From positions 1,240,001 through 1,304,000 of the forward strand of contig NZ_OCSR01000001.1 of assembly GCF_900230185.1 (NCBI RefSeq): a stretch of DNA of 64,000 nucleotides. Reading direction: 5' to 3'. Positions 39,183 through 48,016 of this stretch are shown here, one piece after another; position 1 is the stretch's first letter; the number at the start of each line of letters is the position of its first letter. The notes under the pieces are model-generated. The model made no database searches. It was not told the origin of the DNA and saw nothing but the letters and a program-made list of their open reading frames with translations. This stretch comes from Burkholderia sp. OK233. Its GTDB lineage: Bacteria; Pseudomonadota; Gammaproteobacteria; Burkholderiales; Burkholderiaceae. The position numbers and the translations under genes are program-made.

Positions 39183-39264
39183 CGTCGCAAGGCGCCGCAA
39201 GGACGCACGGCTTCAGCCTGCGCCGGCGGCAAGCCGGCGCGCGTTGCCATACCAGCCCGCACGC

Positions 39265-39654
39265 TCAGTGCTTTTTCTGCAATTGCCAGTTGCCGCTGCC
39301 CTGTTTGCAGAACTGCGGACGCAGGTTCATCGACTGCCCTTTCGCATTCAGCACGACACCGACGTCGCGGCAGGTGCGCTCACCATCCTTCGCGGTGCTG
39401 GCGATGCTGATCGTCGCGTCGATCTTCACGCTGTTGCCGGTGCCTTCGTTAACCCAGCTCGCGCTCTCGCCGTCCTGTTTGTCGTTCAAGGCAGTGAACA
39501 CGGCGCTCTTGATCGAGTCGACGTCGCGTTGCTTCATGTAGCTGATCGGCGTGTCGTTCAGAAAACCGAGGTTCGCCGCTTGCGCGCCGATGGCGCCGCC
39601 AAGCAGCAGGCCACCGACGGTCAGGTGAAACAGGGCACGGGGTCGCATCGACAT
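39265..39654 (-). CDS. Secreted 17-kDa-surface-antigen-like protein (RT0821/Lpp0805 type)
   Basis: This 129-residue protein has a signal peptide (MSMRPRALFHLTVGGLLLGG, cleaved near AQA-AN). Its C-terminal domain resembles the 17kDa_Anti_2 family: SASWVNEGTGNSVKI, then TCRDVGVVLNAKG and FCKQGSGNWQLQK. The two Cys could form a disulfide. The ATG at 39654 has GAGGAGA 9 bp upstream. The function is unknown; family members are envelope-associated. The assignment rests on the C-terminal pattern only. Confidence 0.72.
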   Translation of the reverse strand: MSMRPRALFHLTVGGLLLGGAIGAQAANLGFLNDTPISYMKQRDVDSIKSAVFTALNDKQDGESASWVNEGTGNSVKIDATISIASTAKDGERTCRDVGVVLNAKGQSMNLRPQFCKQGSGNWQLQKKH

Positions 39655-39935
39655 GAAGGGTTCTCCTCGAAGAGTAGTTCGGCGGTCTCGAGCGCGCTCA
39701 CGGCGGCTCGTGATCTGGACCCCAAAAGCATAGCATGTCGCCTTCGAAGCGGCCGTGTGGATACGGCTTCGCAACGACCCACGGCAGCGTGCAGCATCCG
39801 ATTGCCGCTTGGCGGGAACGAACTGGCGCGACGACCGCTCAGACTTTTAGGACGAGTCTCATATCTTCTTATGAAACGTCTTCTTAAGATAGCTCCATTG
39901 CGCTGCAGCGCCGATCAAGCTTCCAACGCCGCCTT

Positions 39936-40175
39936 ATGGACATCTCGTTTGCTCTCGAAACCTTCGCCGTCGCGCTCGCGCTCTTTTGCGTCGCGCTCGT
40001 GCCGTTCGCCATCGGCCGCGATCCCGGTCTTGCGCGGCGCATCGTGCAAATGGACAGCCTCCCTCGCGCACGCTGGCCAAATCTGCTGACACGCGCCGGC
40101 ATGGCATGCGCCCTCATGTCGTTCGCGCTTCTGCTGGTCGGCTGCTATTACATCATTGCCGGCGCAGGCCACTGA
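39936..40175 (+). CDS. Small membrane protein, two transmembrane segments
   Basis: This 79-residue protein starts MDISFALETFAVALALFCVA, with a first hydrophobic segment about residues 8-26, a basic loop (GRDPGLARRIVQMD, LPRARWPN) and a second segment about 53-75. I do not recognise a family. Codon use (C/G wobble) supports real coding. It lies between the secreted protein gene and the MauG-type gene. Confidence 0.6.
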   Translation: MDISFALETFAVALALFCVALVPFAIGRDPGLARRIVQMDSLPRARWPNLLTRAGMACALMSFALLLVGCYYIIAGAGH

Positions 40176-40231
40176 CCACACCCGCGGCGGCACGTCCCGC
40201 CCCAACCGGCCGCGCGCCCATCGCCCGGCGA

Positions 40232-41701
40232 TCAATTCGCGGCCGCTTTGCTTCCCGCTTTATAGCCATCCGTGAGCGTATTCAAAAACGCCACCACATC
40301 CTTGATTTCGGCCTCGTCGAGCGCCGGCTTGTCACCCGGCTTGCGATCGAACGGTGGCTCGGTGTTCAGATTGGCCCAGTAACGCTGCGGCAGATCGTCG
40401 AACTTCTGCACTTTGCCCTTCGAGACCGGATAGAACTTTTCCGGATTCGTGTCGCGCTCCACATAAAAGCGCACTACCTGATCCAGCGAATGATAGATGC
40501 CGTTGTGGAAGAAACTCTTCTTCAACGCGACGTTGCGCAGCGTCGGCGTGCGGAAGATGCCGCAAAATTCGGCGCGGCCCTTCAGGTCGGTACGCTCCGG
40601 CCCGCATGCGCCGAGGTCGTAGAAATGCGGATCGCGATTCACCCGCAGCGCGCGGTTGCGCGGCACGCCGATCGCAATCAGACCGAAGTCGCTGAACTGC
40701 GGCGGCGCACCGTCCATGGTGCGCTGGCTAATGTGGCAGCTCGCGCAATTGCCCTTCTTTTCGTCGTTGAAGAGTTGCAGACCACGTACCTCGGCCTGGG
40801 TCAGTTGCGTTTTGCCCGCCAGATACGCGTCGTACTTGCTGGTGTACGGATAGAAAAGCTCGGGCGCCTGCTCGAAGGTTTCCAGCGCTTGCAGCACGGC
40901 GTTGAAGGTGGCGTCGTCGCTATCGAAAATATGCTCACCGAATGCCACGCGAAAAGCCTCCGCATACGGCGCGGCTTTCACCGCCGCCGTGACCTTCGCA
41001 GGTGTGCTGCCCATTTCGAACGACGACAGCAGCGGAATACGCGCCTGGTCCGAGCCGCGGTCGACCCTGCCGTCCCACGTCAAGCCGCCGGTCGGCCCGG
41101 CATCCACGCTTTCGTCGCCTTCGTCGTCCGACTCGTGATAGTGCTCGGCGAACGCCGGCACCGATTGCAGGTACTTGAGCGTCGGGGCGGCGCGCATGCC
41201 GGTGCGGTGCATGTCGTTGCCGCCCAGTTGTACCGACAGCGAATTCGCCGGCGAAAAGCCGTGATCGGGACTGTGGCACGACGCGCACGCCAGCTTGCCC
41301 GAGCCGGATAGCGACGCGTCGAAGAACAGTTGCTTGCCGAGCGCCGTCATCTGCCGCACGGATTCGTAGACTTGCGCGCGGGTCTGACCGGCTTCATGTG
41401 CCGCCACCTTGACAGCAGAGGCCGCCGTAGACGTGGACGCCGGCGACGCACTCGTCTGGGTCCCGACGCCCGCATTGGCGTTGGCGTTGGCGTTCGCATC
41501 CGCCCTGGCGCTCACTTGCGCGTTGCCGCTCCCGTCCGCTTTGGCCCCCGCTCTCTGCGAGCCTGAGTCGCACGCGGCCAGAATTACGGTCATGGCCGCG
41601 AGCGCCATCGCCAGCACCGCGCCAGTACCTGCCGGTCCCACGCGCCGCCGCGCCTGCGGCCGAACCGTTGTTTTCCGAATCCCCGCGAGACCAGGCCGCA
41701 T
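40232..41701 (-). CDS. Di-haem cytochrome c peroxidase / MauG-family lipoprotein
   Basis: This 489-residue protein has a lipobox-like LAAC (Cys44) after a basic N-terminus, an Ala/Asn/Thr-rich linker containing ANANANANAG, then a di-haem CCP_MauG domain. Haem motifs are CASCH in SGKLACASCHSPDHGFSP and CASCH in KGNCASCHISQRTMDG. Family signatures are LGKQLFFDASLSGSG, RDPHFYDLGACGPERTD and FRTPTLRNVALKKSFFHNG. It probably reduces peroxide or oxidises a periplasmic partner. ATG 41701 is chosen; starts at 41770 or 41797 would cover a palindrome at 41753-41770. Confidence 0.85.
   Translation of the reverse strand: MRPGLAGIRKTTVRPQARRRVGPAGTGAVLAMALAAMTVILAACDSGSQRAGAKADGSGNAQVSARADANANANANAGVGTQTSASPASTSTAASAVKVAAHEAGQTRAQVYESVRQMTALGKQLFFDASLSGSGKLACASCHSPDHGFSPANSLSVQLGGNDMHRTGMRAAPTLKYLQSVPAFAEHYHESDDEGDESVDAGPTGGLTWDGRVDRGSDQARIPLLSSFEMGSTPAKVTAAVKAAPYAEAFRVAFGEHIFDSDDATFNAVLQALETFEQAPELFYPYTSKYDAYLAGKTQLTQAEVRGLQLFNDEKKGNCASCHISQRTMDGAPPQFSDFGLIAIGVPRNRALRVNRDPHFYDLGACGPERTDLKGRAEFCGIFRTPTLRNVALKKSFFHNGIYHSLDQVVRFYVERDTNPEKFYPVSKGKVQKFDDLPQRYWANLNTEPPFDRKPGDKPALDEAEIKDVVAFLNTLTDGYKAGSKAAAN
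41472..41500. repeat. Hexamer repeat encoding Ala-Asn repeats
   Basis: GCGTTG-type hexamers are repeated about four to five times inside the linker of the MauG-type lipoprotein and encode ANANANAN on the minus strand. Copy-number change would lengthen or shorten the linker without a frameshift. Confidence 0.8.
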
Positions 41702-41752
41702 ATGAATGATGTGAGTTTGCGATATTGAAGTCCGCGAGCGTATTTCATCGAC

Positions 41753-41770
41753 ATGTCGTTTAAATGACAT
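41753..41770. promoter_or_regulatory. 18-bp palindrome between MauG-type and phosphoesterase genes
   Basis: ATGTC-G-TTTAAA-T-GACAT is palindromic except for one symmetric pair. It lies in the divergent promoter region, 52 bp upstream of the MauG-type start. It looks like an operator for a dimeric regulator; which one is unknown. Confidence 0.45.
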
Positions 41771-41811
41771 ACAGCCGACGGAAAAAACAAAACCCAAGCT
41801 ATTCGTAATTA

Positions 41812-41829
41812 GTTACATGTTTCTGTCAA
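41812..41829 (+). promoter_or_regulatory. Weak Pho-box-like site upstream of phosphoesterase gene
   Basis: GTTACAT-GTTT-CTGTCAA fits the PhoB pattern CTGTCAT-N4-CTGTCAT at about 10 of 14 positions, with the second 7-mer strong and the first weak. It lies 88 bp before the start codon. Confidence 0.3.
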
Positions 41830-41916
41830 ATACCTTGTTCAAACTTTCGCTCGCGGCCATCCGTGTAAGCAATGCACGCGGCCCGTCCCCAACGCGAGAG
41901 AGAGAACACATACCAA

Positions 41917-43497
41917 ATGAACAAAAAATTGATCTGCGCGGCGCCTGTCGCGATCGCAGCAGCGTTGAGTCTGTATGCGTGCGGCGGCGACAATGTCACC
42001 GCGCCACCGGACATCACGTCGATCAAGACGGTCGTGGTGATTTACGCGGAGAATCGCAGCTTCGACAATCTGTACGGCAACTTTCCGGGTGCCAACGGTC
42101 TGCAGAACGTGACGGCGGCGAGCGCCACGCAGGTCGACCGCAACGGCACGCCGCTCGCGACGCTGCCGCAAGTGTGGAACGGCCTGACGCAAACCGGCGT
42201 GACGCCGGTGGTGACGCAAGCGATGACGGCCAATCTGCCGAACAGCCCGTTCGCCATCGACGACCCGAATGGTTTCAACACGCCGATCACGGCCACGACG
42301 CGCGATCTGTATCACCGCTTCTATGAAAACCAGATGCAGATCAATGGCGGCAAGAACGACAAGTTCGCCGCGTGGGCGGATTCCGGCGGCCTCGTCATGG
42401 GTCACTACACGCTCAACGCCGACAAGCTGCCGTTGTGGAAAGTCGCCCAGCAATACACGCTGGCCGACAACTTCTTCATGGGCGCGTTCGGCGGCTCGTT
42501 CCTGAATCACCAGTGGCTGGTTTGCGCGTGCACGCCGACCTATCCGAATGCGGACAAGAGCCCGGCAGCCACCTCGATCTCGTCGGTGGAAAGCGACGGC
42601 GTCACGCTGAAGCTTGCGACCAACTCGCCGGCTTCGGCACTCAGCGGGCCGCCGAAATACGTGCTCTCGGGCAACCTGACGCCTGACTTCTACGCGATCA
42701 ACACGATGCAGCCGCCGTATCAGCCGAGCGGCAACAAGGCGGCTTCGGGCGGCGACGCCAACCTCGCCGACCCGACTGCGGCCACCACGCTGCCGGCGCA
42801 GACGCAACAGCACATCGGCGATCTGCTGACCAACGCGAAGGTGTCGTGGGCGTGGTACGGCGGCGCGTGGGGTGCGGCGGTATCGGCGGCGCAAACCGGC
42901 ACGGCGAATGTGATCTACGGCGCGAACCTGACGGCGCCAAACTTCCAGCCGCATCACCAGCCGTTCAACTACTTCGCCGATCTAGCACCGGGCTCCGCGA
43001 ACCGATCGCAGCATTTGCTCGACGGCGGTCTGGCAGGCTCCGAGTTCATCAAGGCGATCGACGGCGGCACGCTGCCGCAAGTGTCGTTCTACAAGCCGCA
43101 GGGCAACCTGAACGAGCACGCGGGGTACACCGACGTCGCCTCGGGCGACCAGCATATCGCCGACGTGATCTCGCATCTGCAGAAAAGCCCGCAATGGAAC
43201 AACATGCTGGTGGTCGTGACATACGACGAAAACGGCGGCTTCTGGGACCACGTGGCGCCGCCGAAGGCCGATCGTTGGGGTCCGGGCACGCGGATTCCGG
43301 CGCTGATCATTTCGCCGTACGCGAAGAAGGGTTTCGTCGATCACACGCAGTACGACACGACGTCGATTCTGCGCTTCATCACGCACCGCTTCTCGCTGCC
43401 GACGCTGCCAGGCATCGCCGCGCGTGATGCAGCGCTGGTCAGCAACGGCAGCAAGCCGATGGGGGATCTGACGGCCGCGCTGAACATCAGGCAGTAA
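41917..43497 (+). CDS. Phosphoesterase-family protein (AcpA / phospholipase C-like)
   Basis: This 526-residue protein belongs to the phosphoesterase family (PF04185), which includes acid phosphatase AcpA and non-haemolytic phospholipase C. The N-terminus has a signal with a lipobox-like LYAC (Cys22). The metal-site motif IYAENRSFDNLYGNFPGANG starts near residue 44. Others are DNFFMGAFGGSFLNHQ, and VVTYDENGGFWDHVAPP near the C-terminus. ATG 41917 follows a GAGAGAGA ribosome site. It is divergent from the MauG-type gene and followed by a clear terminator. Phosphate scavenging is a reasonable inference. Confidence 0.88.
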   Translation: MNKKLICAAPVAIAAALSLYACGGDNVTAPPDITSIKTVVVIYAENRSFDNLYGNFPGANGLQNVTAASATQVDRNGTPLATLPQVWNGLTQTGVTPVVTQAMTANLPNSPFAIDDPNGFNTPITATTRDLYHRFYENQMQINGGKNDKFAAWADSGGLVMGHYTLNADKLPLWKVAQQYTLADNFFMGAFGGSFLNHQWLVCACTPTYPNADKSPAATSISSVESDGVTLKLATNSPASALSGPPKYVLSGNLTPDFYAINTMQPPYQPSGNKAASGGDANLADPTAATTLPAQTQQHIGDLLTNAKVSWAWYGGAWGAAVSAAQTGTANVIYGANLTAPNFQPHHQPFNYFADLAPGSANRSQHLLDGGLAGSEFIKAIDGGTLPQVSFYKPQGNLNEHAGYTDVASGDQHIADVISHLQKSPQWNNMLVVVTYDENGGFWDHVAPPKADRWGPGTRIPALIISPYAKKGFVDHTQYDTTSILRFITHRFSLPTLPGIAARDAALVSNGSKPMGDLTAALNIRQ

Positions 43498-43535
43498 GCC
43501 GTTAGCAACAGTCCGCCTGATGGTGGGATTTTGAC

Positions 43536-43560
43536 GGGGCAGCTTCGGCTGCCCTTTTTT
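43536..43560 (+). terminator. Rho-independent terminator of phosphoesterase gene
   Basis: The stem GGGCAGC (43537-43543) / GCTGCCC (43548-43554) with a TTCG tetraloop is followed directly by six T. Confidence 0.93.
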
Positions 43561-43741
43561 ATTTTCGCCGCGCGGATCACCCCACGGCGCACGCGACTCG
43601 TTTTCGACGCAATCACCGACACAACGCGTTTGCACGACCGGCGTATGCTTCGACGCAGGACGCGATCATTCCCGCGGATGGCGGCTCGAAACCCATTGCA
43701 ACGTGTTGCAGGCTTGCCCACTTATTCAGGAGCTCGACAGC

Positions 43742-44125
43742 ATGACTGAAAAAACCATCAAGGTACCCGGTCCCGATCATCCGATCACGATCGAGCCGGA
43801 CAAAGCCCACGTGGTGGTGACGGTAGCCGGCCGCGTGATCGCGGATACGCGCAATGCGCTCGTGCTGCGCGAGGCGTCGTATCCGCCGGTGTATTACATT
43901 CCACGCAATGACGTCGAGATGACGCTGTTGGAACGCACCGATCACGCGACTTATTGCCCATATAAAGGCGATTGCGCGTACTACAGCATTCCGCTTGGCG
44001 GCGAGCGGGCAGTGAATGCGGTCTGGACCTACGAGTCGCCCTACGCGCCCGTGAAAGAGATCGCCCAGCATCTGGCGTTCTATCCGAACCGGGTCGATTC
44101 CATCGACGTGCAGCCGGCAGAGTAA
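43742..44125 (+). CDS. DUF427 family protein
   Basis: This 127-residue protein is a single DUF427 domain. Signatures are PGPDHPITIEPDKAHVVVTV, REASYPPVYYIPRNDVEM, and the conserved TYCPYKGDCAYYSIP. The latter has two Cys and forms part of the expected active-site-like cleft. A ribosome site CAGGAGCTC precedes ATG 43742. The biochemical function of the family is unknown. It lies upstream of a tRNA gene on the opposite strand. Confidence 0.9.
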   Translation: MTEKTIKVPGPDHPITIEPDKAHVVVTVAGRVIADTRNALVLREASYPPVYYIPRNDVEMTLLERTDHATYCPYKGDCAYYSIPLGGERAVNAVWTYESPYAPVKEIAQHLAFYPNRVDSIDVQPAE

Positions 44126-44183
44126 ACGGCCGGACGCGCATCGCAGCGGTGAGGCTTCGATGCGCGACGCAAGGCTTTTGAAG

Positions 44184-44257
44184 TACGGCAGGAGGGACTC
44201 GAACCCCCCACCCTCGGCTTAGAAGGCCGATGCTCTATCCAGCTGAGCTACTGCCGT
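44184..44257 (-). tRNA. tRNA-Arg (anticodon TCT)
   Basis: A cloverleaf can be drawn on the minus strand. The acceptor stem ACGGCAG/CTGCCGT has discriminator A. The D arm contains AGCTGGAT, the anticodon stem TCGGC/GCCGA holds the loop CTTCTAA, and the T arm contains TTCGAGT. The anticodon TCT reads AGA/AGG arginine codons. The 3' CCA is not encoded. Transcription runs towards the DUF427 gene. Confidence 0.95.
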
Positions 44258-44464
44258 AATGACGTGAGGCGATGCTACACGAACGTGTACAACCTGCATC
44301 GCCCGCAATGAGAACCCGTATCGGGCATTGGAACCTGTGCGCTATAACTGCCACAAGGTTCGTGGGATACCGAAATTCTAACTGACCGGGCCGGGGACTG
44401 TGGAAATCCGATCCGGCGCACGGCAACGCTGATCAGCAGTCAGCACGCCGCATCACAAAACAAA
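44258..44464. other. Promoter side of tRNA-Arg
   Basis: The segment between tRNA-Arg and the uppP terminator has no gene. The inverted repeat TACACG-AA-CGTGTA (44276-44289) lies just upstream of the tRNA 5' end and may be part of its control region. Confidence 0.4.
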
Positions 44465-44491
44465 CGGGCCCGGCGCGTTGAGCCGGGCCCG
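44465..44491 (-). terminator. Rho-independent terminator of uppP
   Basis: The stem CGGGCCCGGC (44465-44474) / GCCGGGCCCG (44482-44491) has a 7-nt loop and, on the minus strand, is followed by TTTGTTTT. It lies about 75 bp after the uppP stop. Confidence 0.85.
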
Positions 44492-44567
44492 GATTATAAC
44501 CGATCGCTTCTTACCCGCCAGTCGCACGCCAGCACTTAGCGGGCCGTAGCGGGCATCTCGAACGCAA

Positions 44568-45398
44568 TCAGACCGGCTGCGGATGCAGCATGAACCAGCC
44601 GAGGAACACGATCCCCGCTATCACGCAGTACACGCCGAACGAAGCCAGACGTCCGCGGCCTTCGAAATAACGCATCAGGAAACGCACGCTGAGATACGCG
44701 GCGATTGCGGTCAGCACGCCGCCGAGCAATGCATCGGCGAGTTGGTCCGGCGCATGGAACAGTTTCGGCAATTCGAGCACGCCGGCCGCGAAGATGATCG
44801 GCGTGCCGAGCAGGAACGAAAACTCGGCAGCCTTCTCGGTCGTCAGGCCGGCCGCATTACCGGCGATCATCGTCAGACCGCTGCGCGAGAAGCCCGGAAT
44901 CAACGCGCCGACCTGCGCGAGGCCGACGAAAAACGCCTGGCGGAAGGTCAGCTTCTCCGGCGCCTGGTGCGCGCGCGAACGTTGCAGGCGATCGCCGAAC
45001 CACAGCAGCACGCCATTCACGATCAGCGCGATTGCGACAATGCGCAGATCGTGAAAAATCCGCTCGAGACGTTTCTCAAGGATCAGCCCGACGAGGCCCG
45101 CCGGAATCGTGCCGATGATGAGCGCCCACATCATGTGCGCGTCGTCGTTGCGACGACCACCGAACGAAGCAAAGAAGCCACGCACCAGGGCGCACCAGCG
45201 CTTGCGGAAGTACCACAGCAGCGCGAACGCCGTACCGAGGTGCAACGCGACGAGGAACGGCAGCAACTGCGGCGCGTGCTTGTCGATATGCATGCCGAAC
45301 AAGCCGGGCACGAGCAACGTGTGGCCGAGGCTGCTGACCGGGAAAAGTTCGGTGACGCCTTGCAGCACGCTCAGGAAAATTAGAAACGACAGGTTCAC
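44568..45398 (-). CDS. uppP: Undecaprenyl-diphosphatase
   Basis: UppP (BacA) dephosphorylates undecaprenyl diphosphate in the inner membrane, recycling the lipid carrier for peptidoglycan and O-antigen; overexpression gives bacitracin resistance. The 276-residue protein has about eight hydrophobic segments and both family motifs: [20 protein letters not shown] near the N-terminus and [20 protein letters not shown]. The GTG at 45398 gives the family start [13 protein letters not shown], preceded by AAGGAC; a longer frame from 45455 has no support. It stands alone with its own terminator. Confidence 0.94.
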   Translation of the reverse strand: MNLSFLIFLSVLQGVTELFPVSSLGHTLLVPGLFGMHIDKHAPQLLPFLVALHLGTAFALLWYFRKRWCALVRGFFASFGGRRNDDAHMMWALIIGTIPAGLVGLILEKRLERIFHDLRIVAIALIVNGVLLWFGDRLQRSRAHQAPEKLTFRQAFFVGLAQVGALIPGFSRSGLTMIAGNAAGLTTEKAAEFSFLLGTPIIFAAGVLELPKLFHAPDQLADALLGGVLTAIAAYLSVRFLMRYFEGRGRLASFGVYCVIAGIVFLGWFMLHPQPV

Positions 45399-45722
45399 GC
45401 GGCGGTCCTTGTAAGGAAAATGTCGGGGAACAGCGCGCCGCAAAATGACATCCACGGCGCGTCAAAGCGCACCGATTATGCCTGGCTGCAAAGTCAGCGC
45501 CAAGCGTTTGAACCGCATTCGGGGAAATATTGATGCGCTGCGTCACAACTGGAAACCGTTGTTACGTCGCGGTAAAAGAAACAGAGCGCCGCCGGTGGCC
45601 GCCCTGCGATCATGAGAAATTCAATGTACTGATGCGCGAGACTTGTGCCAGGTCTGTCGTACCAGGCCCGTCGTGCCGGGCCCGCATTGACGGCCCGGCA
45701 GAAGGCGAAGCAGATGACTGGA

Positions 45723-45809
45723 TCAGCGCTCGAGCTTGTAGAAAAAGTAGACCGTGCTTGCCGCGAACATGCCGAACAGCGCCACACCCATTGCCATTGC
45801 GAGATCCAT
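45723..45809 (-). CDS. 28-residue single-span membrane microprotein
   Basis: This short ORF is MDLAMAMGVALFGMFAASTV followed by YFFYKLER. The ATG at 45809 has an excellent ribosome site, AGGAGG, 4-5 bp upstream. Residues 5-24 would span the membrane once, with a charged C-terminus KLER. Its size and shape resemble accessory microproteins such as CydX or KdpF, but I do not recognise the sequence and no complex partner is adjacent. It lies between uppP and the aldose epimerase gene. Confidence 0.6.
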   Translation of the reverse strand: MDLAMAMGVALFGMFAASTVYFFYKLER

Positions 45810-46068
45810 AAAGCCTCCTGAGCCGATCTCGCCCGGTCGTTCAAGTGACCGGGCAGTCCGTGGATTATCGACAAAGATAGTGCTTCCCGGACACCCGCAA
45901 TTTCCCGAGAAGGGTTTCCCCGTAGCGCAAAGCAGCGCAAAATCGTTGCTTCGCGAGCCGGTATGCGGCGCCGTTCGAACGTTCACAACCCGCGTTCGAG
46001 CCGCGCTCAACTCACGTTTGAACCGCACCCAACCCGCACTCAACCCTTTATCAACCAGCCCATCGACC

Positions 46069-46977
46069 ATGCCCCTCTCCCCGCAACAGGACATTCTCGA
46101 GATCGCCCAGGACGCCTCCGTGCTCCGTTTCTCGCCGCAAGCCGGCGGCCGTCTTTTGTCGTGGATCATCGACGGCGAAGAAGTCATTCATTGGCCCGAG
46201 AACGCCGACTGGAGCCAGCCTGCCAGGATTCGCGGCGGCAATCCGCTGCTGTTTCCGTTTCTGGGCCGGCATCGCGTCGACGGCAAGATTGGCTTCTGGC
46301 GTGACGCACAAGGCACGGTGCGCGAATTGCCGATGCACGGTTTCGCACGCGACCTGCCCTTCGAAACCCACGCCGACACGCACGGCGCCGGCCTGCGCAT
46401 GACGCTCGCCGACAGCGATGCGACACGCGGCGGCTATCCGTTCGGCTTCCGTTTCGAGGCGGCGTACCGGCTCGTCGATACGCATACGCTGGAAGTCACG
46501 TTAAGCACCGCTAATACCGGCGACACGCGGCTGCCCTACTACGCCGGCCATCACTTCTATTTCACGCTGCCGCACGCGCAGCGCGCGGAGACCTCGCTGG
46601 AACTGCCGCCCACCGAACGGTGCTATCAGCAGAGCGACGGCTCGATCAGCACAGCAGAACCGGGCGCGGCGCGCTACACACTCGACGAGGCGCGCATTCT
46701 CGACCGCTTCCATTGTCTCGTCGGTGCGCCGGACCAACCGGTGCGCCTCGTCGCGCCGGGTCTGAACCGGCTCATCACGATCGATCTGCAACGGCCGGAC
46801 TCGGTACCCTGGTACGCGGTAACGACATGGACCGAAGCCGCTGACTCAGACTTTTACTGCGTCGAGCCGTGGCTGGGTTTGCCGGATGCGATCCACAACG
46901 GCATGGGACTGCGCTGGCTCGAACCAGGACAAACCGAGACAGCCGCACTGCGTATCAGCGTCAGCAAGCTGCGCTGA
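46069..46977 (+). CDS. Aldose 1-epimerase family protein
   Basis: This 302-residue protein has the galactose-mutarotase-like beta-sandwich fold. Landmarks are LRFSPQAGGRLLSWIIDGEE, GGNPLLFPFLGRH, MHGFARDLPFE with the His of the active site, YYAGHHFYFTLP with the second His, and the late Glu in FYCVEPWLGLPDAIHNG. The ATG at 46069 starts MPLSPQQDILEI. It may act on aldoses or as a hexose-6-phosphate 1-epimerase (YeaD-type). The start codon has no strong ribosome site. Confidence 0.88.
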   Translation: MPLSPQQDILEIAQDASVLRFSPQAGGRLLSWIIDGEEVIHWPENADWSQPARIRGGNPLLFPFLGRHRVDGKIGFWRDAQGTVRELPMHGFARDLPFETHADTHGAGLRMTLADSDATRGGYPFGFRFEAAYRLVDTHTLEVTLSTANTGDTRLPYYAGHHFYFTLPHAQRAETSLELPPTERCYQQSDGSISTAEPGAARYTLDEARILDRFHCLVGAPDQPVRLVAPGLNRLITIDLQRPDSVPWYAVTTWTEAADSDFYCVEPWLGLPDAIHNGMGLRWLEPGQTETAALRISVSKLR

Positions 46978-47160
46978 TTGCAGGTTTTCCGCTCATCGCG
47001 ACGTGCCGGGTTATGCGGCTTTTCGCCGCGTTCCCGCTGCGCGCGCCCGCCTCTGCATCCGTTTTTCGGATGCTGCAGCGCAAAACCGTTAGAATCGGAC
47101 GCTTTGCATCTACCTGCCGCGTGATCGGGATCGGCGCGTGGCAGCGCTTTGCGAGGTCCA

Positions 47161-47889
47161 ATGCTTAACGCAACAAGAATGATGAAACGGCTCGCCTGCG
47201 CGTCGTTGCTGGCGGTGCTTGCCGCCTGCGGGTCCGCTCCGGTGGGGTCAGGCTTTTACCGCGTCGAACGAGGCGATACGCTATCGAAGATCGCGCGCAG
47301 CAACCGGCAACCGGTGCAAAACATCGTGCGCTGGAACAACCTGACCAACCCGGACAGCATCGAGGTCGGACAGGTGCTGCGTGTCGGGCCACCGGGCAAT
47401 GTGGCGTCCACAGGTGGTGCTGCGGGCGGCGCACCCCGCAGCAGCGGTGCGGGAAGCGCGAGCGCTTCGGCGGCGCCCCGCCCTGCACCCGCCGATAGCG
47501 CGCCGCCGTCCGCGCCGGCTTCGATGATCTCGCTGATCTGGCCCGTTGACGGCACGGTGATCCGAGGCTTCGACGGCGGCAATTCGAAGGGCATCGATAT
47601 TTCGGCGGCGGCGGGCACCCCGGTGGTTGCCGCAGCGTCCGGCACAGTGGTCTATGCGGGTAACGGCTTGCGCGGTTACGGCAACCTGCTGATCCTCAAA
47701 CACAACGCCGACTATCTGACTGCCTACGCGCACAATCGCGTGCTGCTGGTGAAGGAAGGCCAGTCGGTCGCCCGCGGCGATAAGATCGCCGAAATGGGCG
47801 ACACCGACACCGACCGTGTCATGCTGCACTTCGAACTGCGCTATCAGGGCCGCTCGATCGACCCGTCGCGGGCACTGCCGGCGCGCTAG
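47161..47889 (+). CDS. nlpD: NlpD-like lipoprotein: LysM plus LytM/M23 domain
   Basis: This 242-residue lipoprotein has lipobox LAAC (Cys23), a LysM peptidoglycan-binding domain (about 33-75; YRVERGDTLSKIARSN) and, after a Gly/Ser/Pro-rich linker, an M23-type domain (about 125-242). The M23 domain lacks the usual first metal His (GGNSKGIDISAAAGTPV) and closely resembles E. coli NlpD: VVYAGNGLRGYGNLLILKHN, YLTAYAHN and MLHFELRYQGRSIDP. It is therefore probably an activator of cell-division amidases rather than an enzyme. Burkholderia-group genomes have more than one such protein, so the symbol is tentative. Confidence 0.85.
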   Translation: MLNATRMMKRLACASLLAVLAACGSAPVGSGFYRVERGDTLSKIARSNRQPVQNIVRWNNLTNPDSIEVGQVLRVGPPGNVASTGGAAGGAPRSSGAGSASASAAPRPAPADSAPPSAPASMISLIWPVDGTVIRGFDGGNSKGIDISAAAGTPVVAAASGTVVYAGNGLRGYGNLLILKHNADYLTAYAHNRVLLVKEGQSVARGDKIAEMGDTDTDRVMLHFELRYQGRSIDPSRALPAR

Positions 47890-48016
47890 CCGCCCGGCTT
47901 CAGGCACGCGCCCTGCAGTAGCAGTCGAGGGAACCGCGCGTGCTATAAAACGCCCAATCCTATGCATGACGCGGCTTCGCGCCGCGTCTTCCCCTGTCAT
48001 TTGTAAGGAATCTGCA

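Noticed and set aside
41702..41797. Longer N-terminus for the MauG-type lipoprotein
   Set aside because: The extension would cover the operator-like palindrome, lacks a ribosome site and would push the lipobox to about residue 76.
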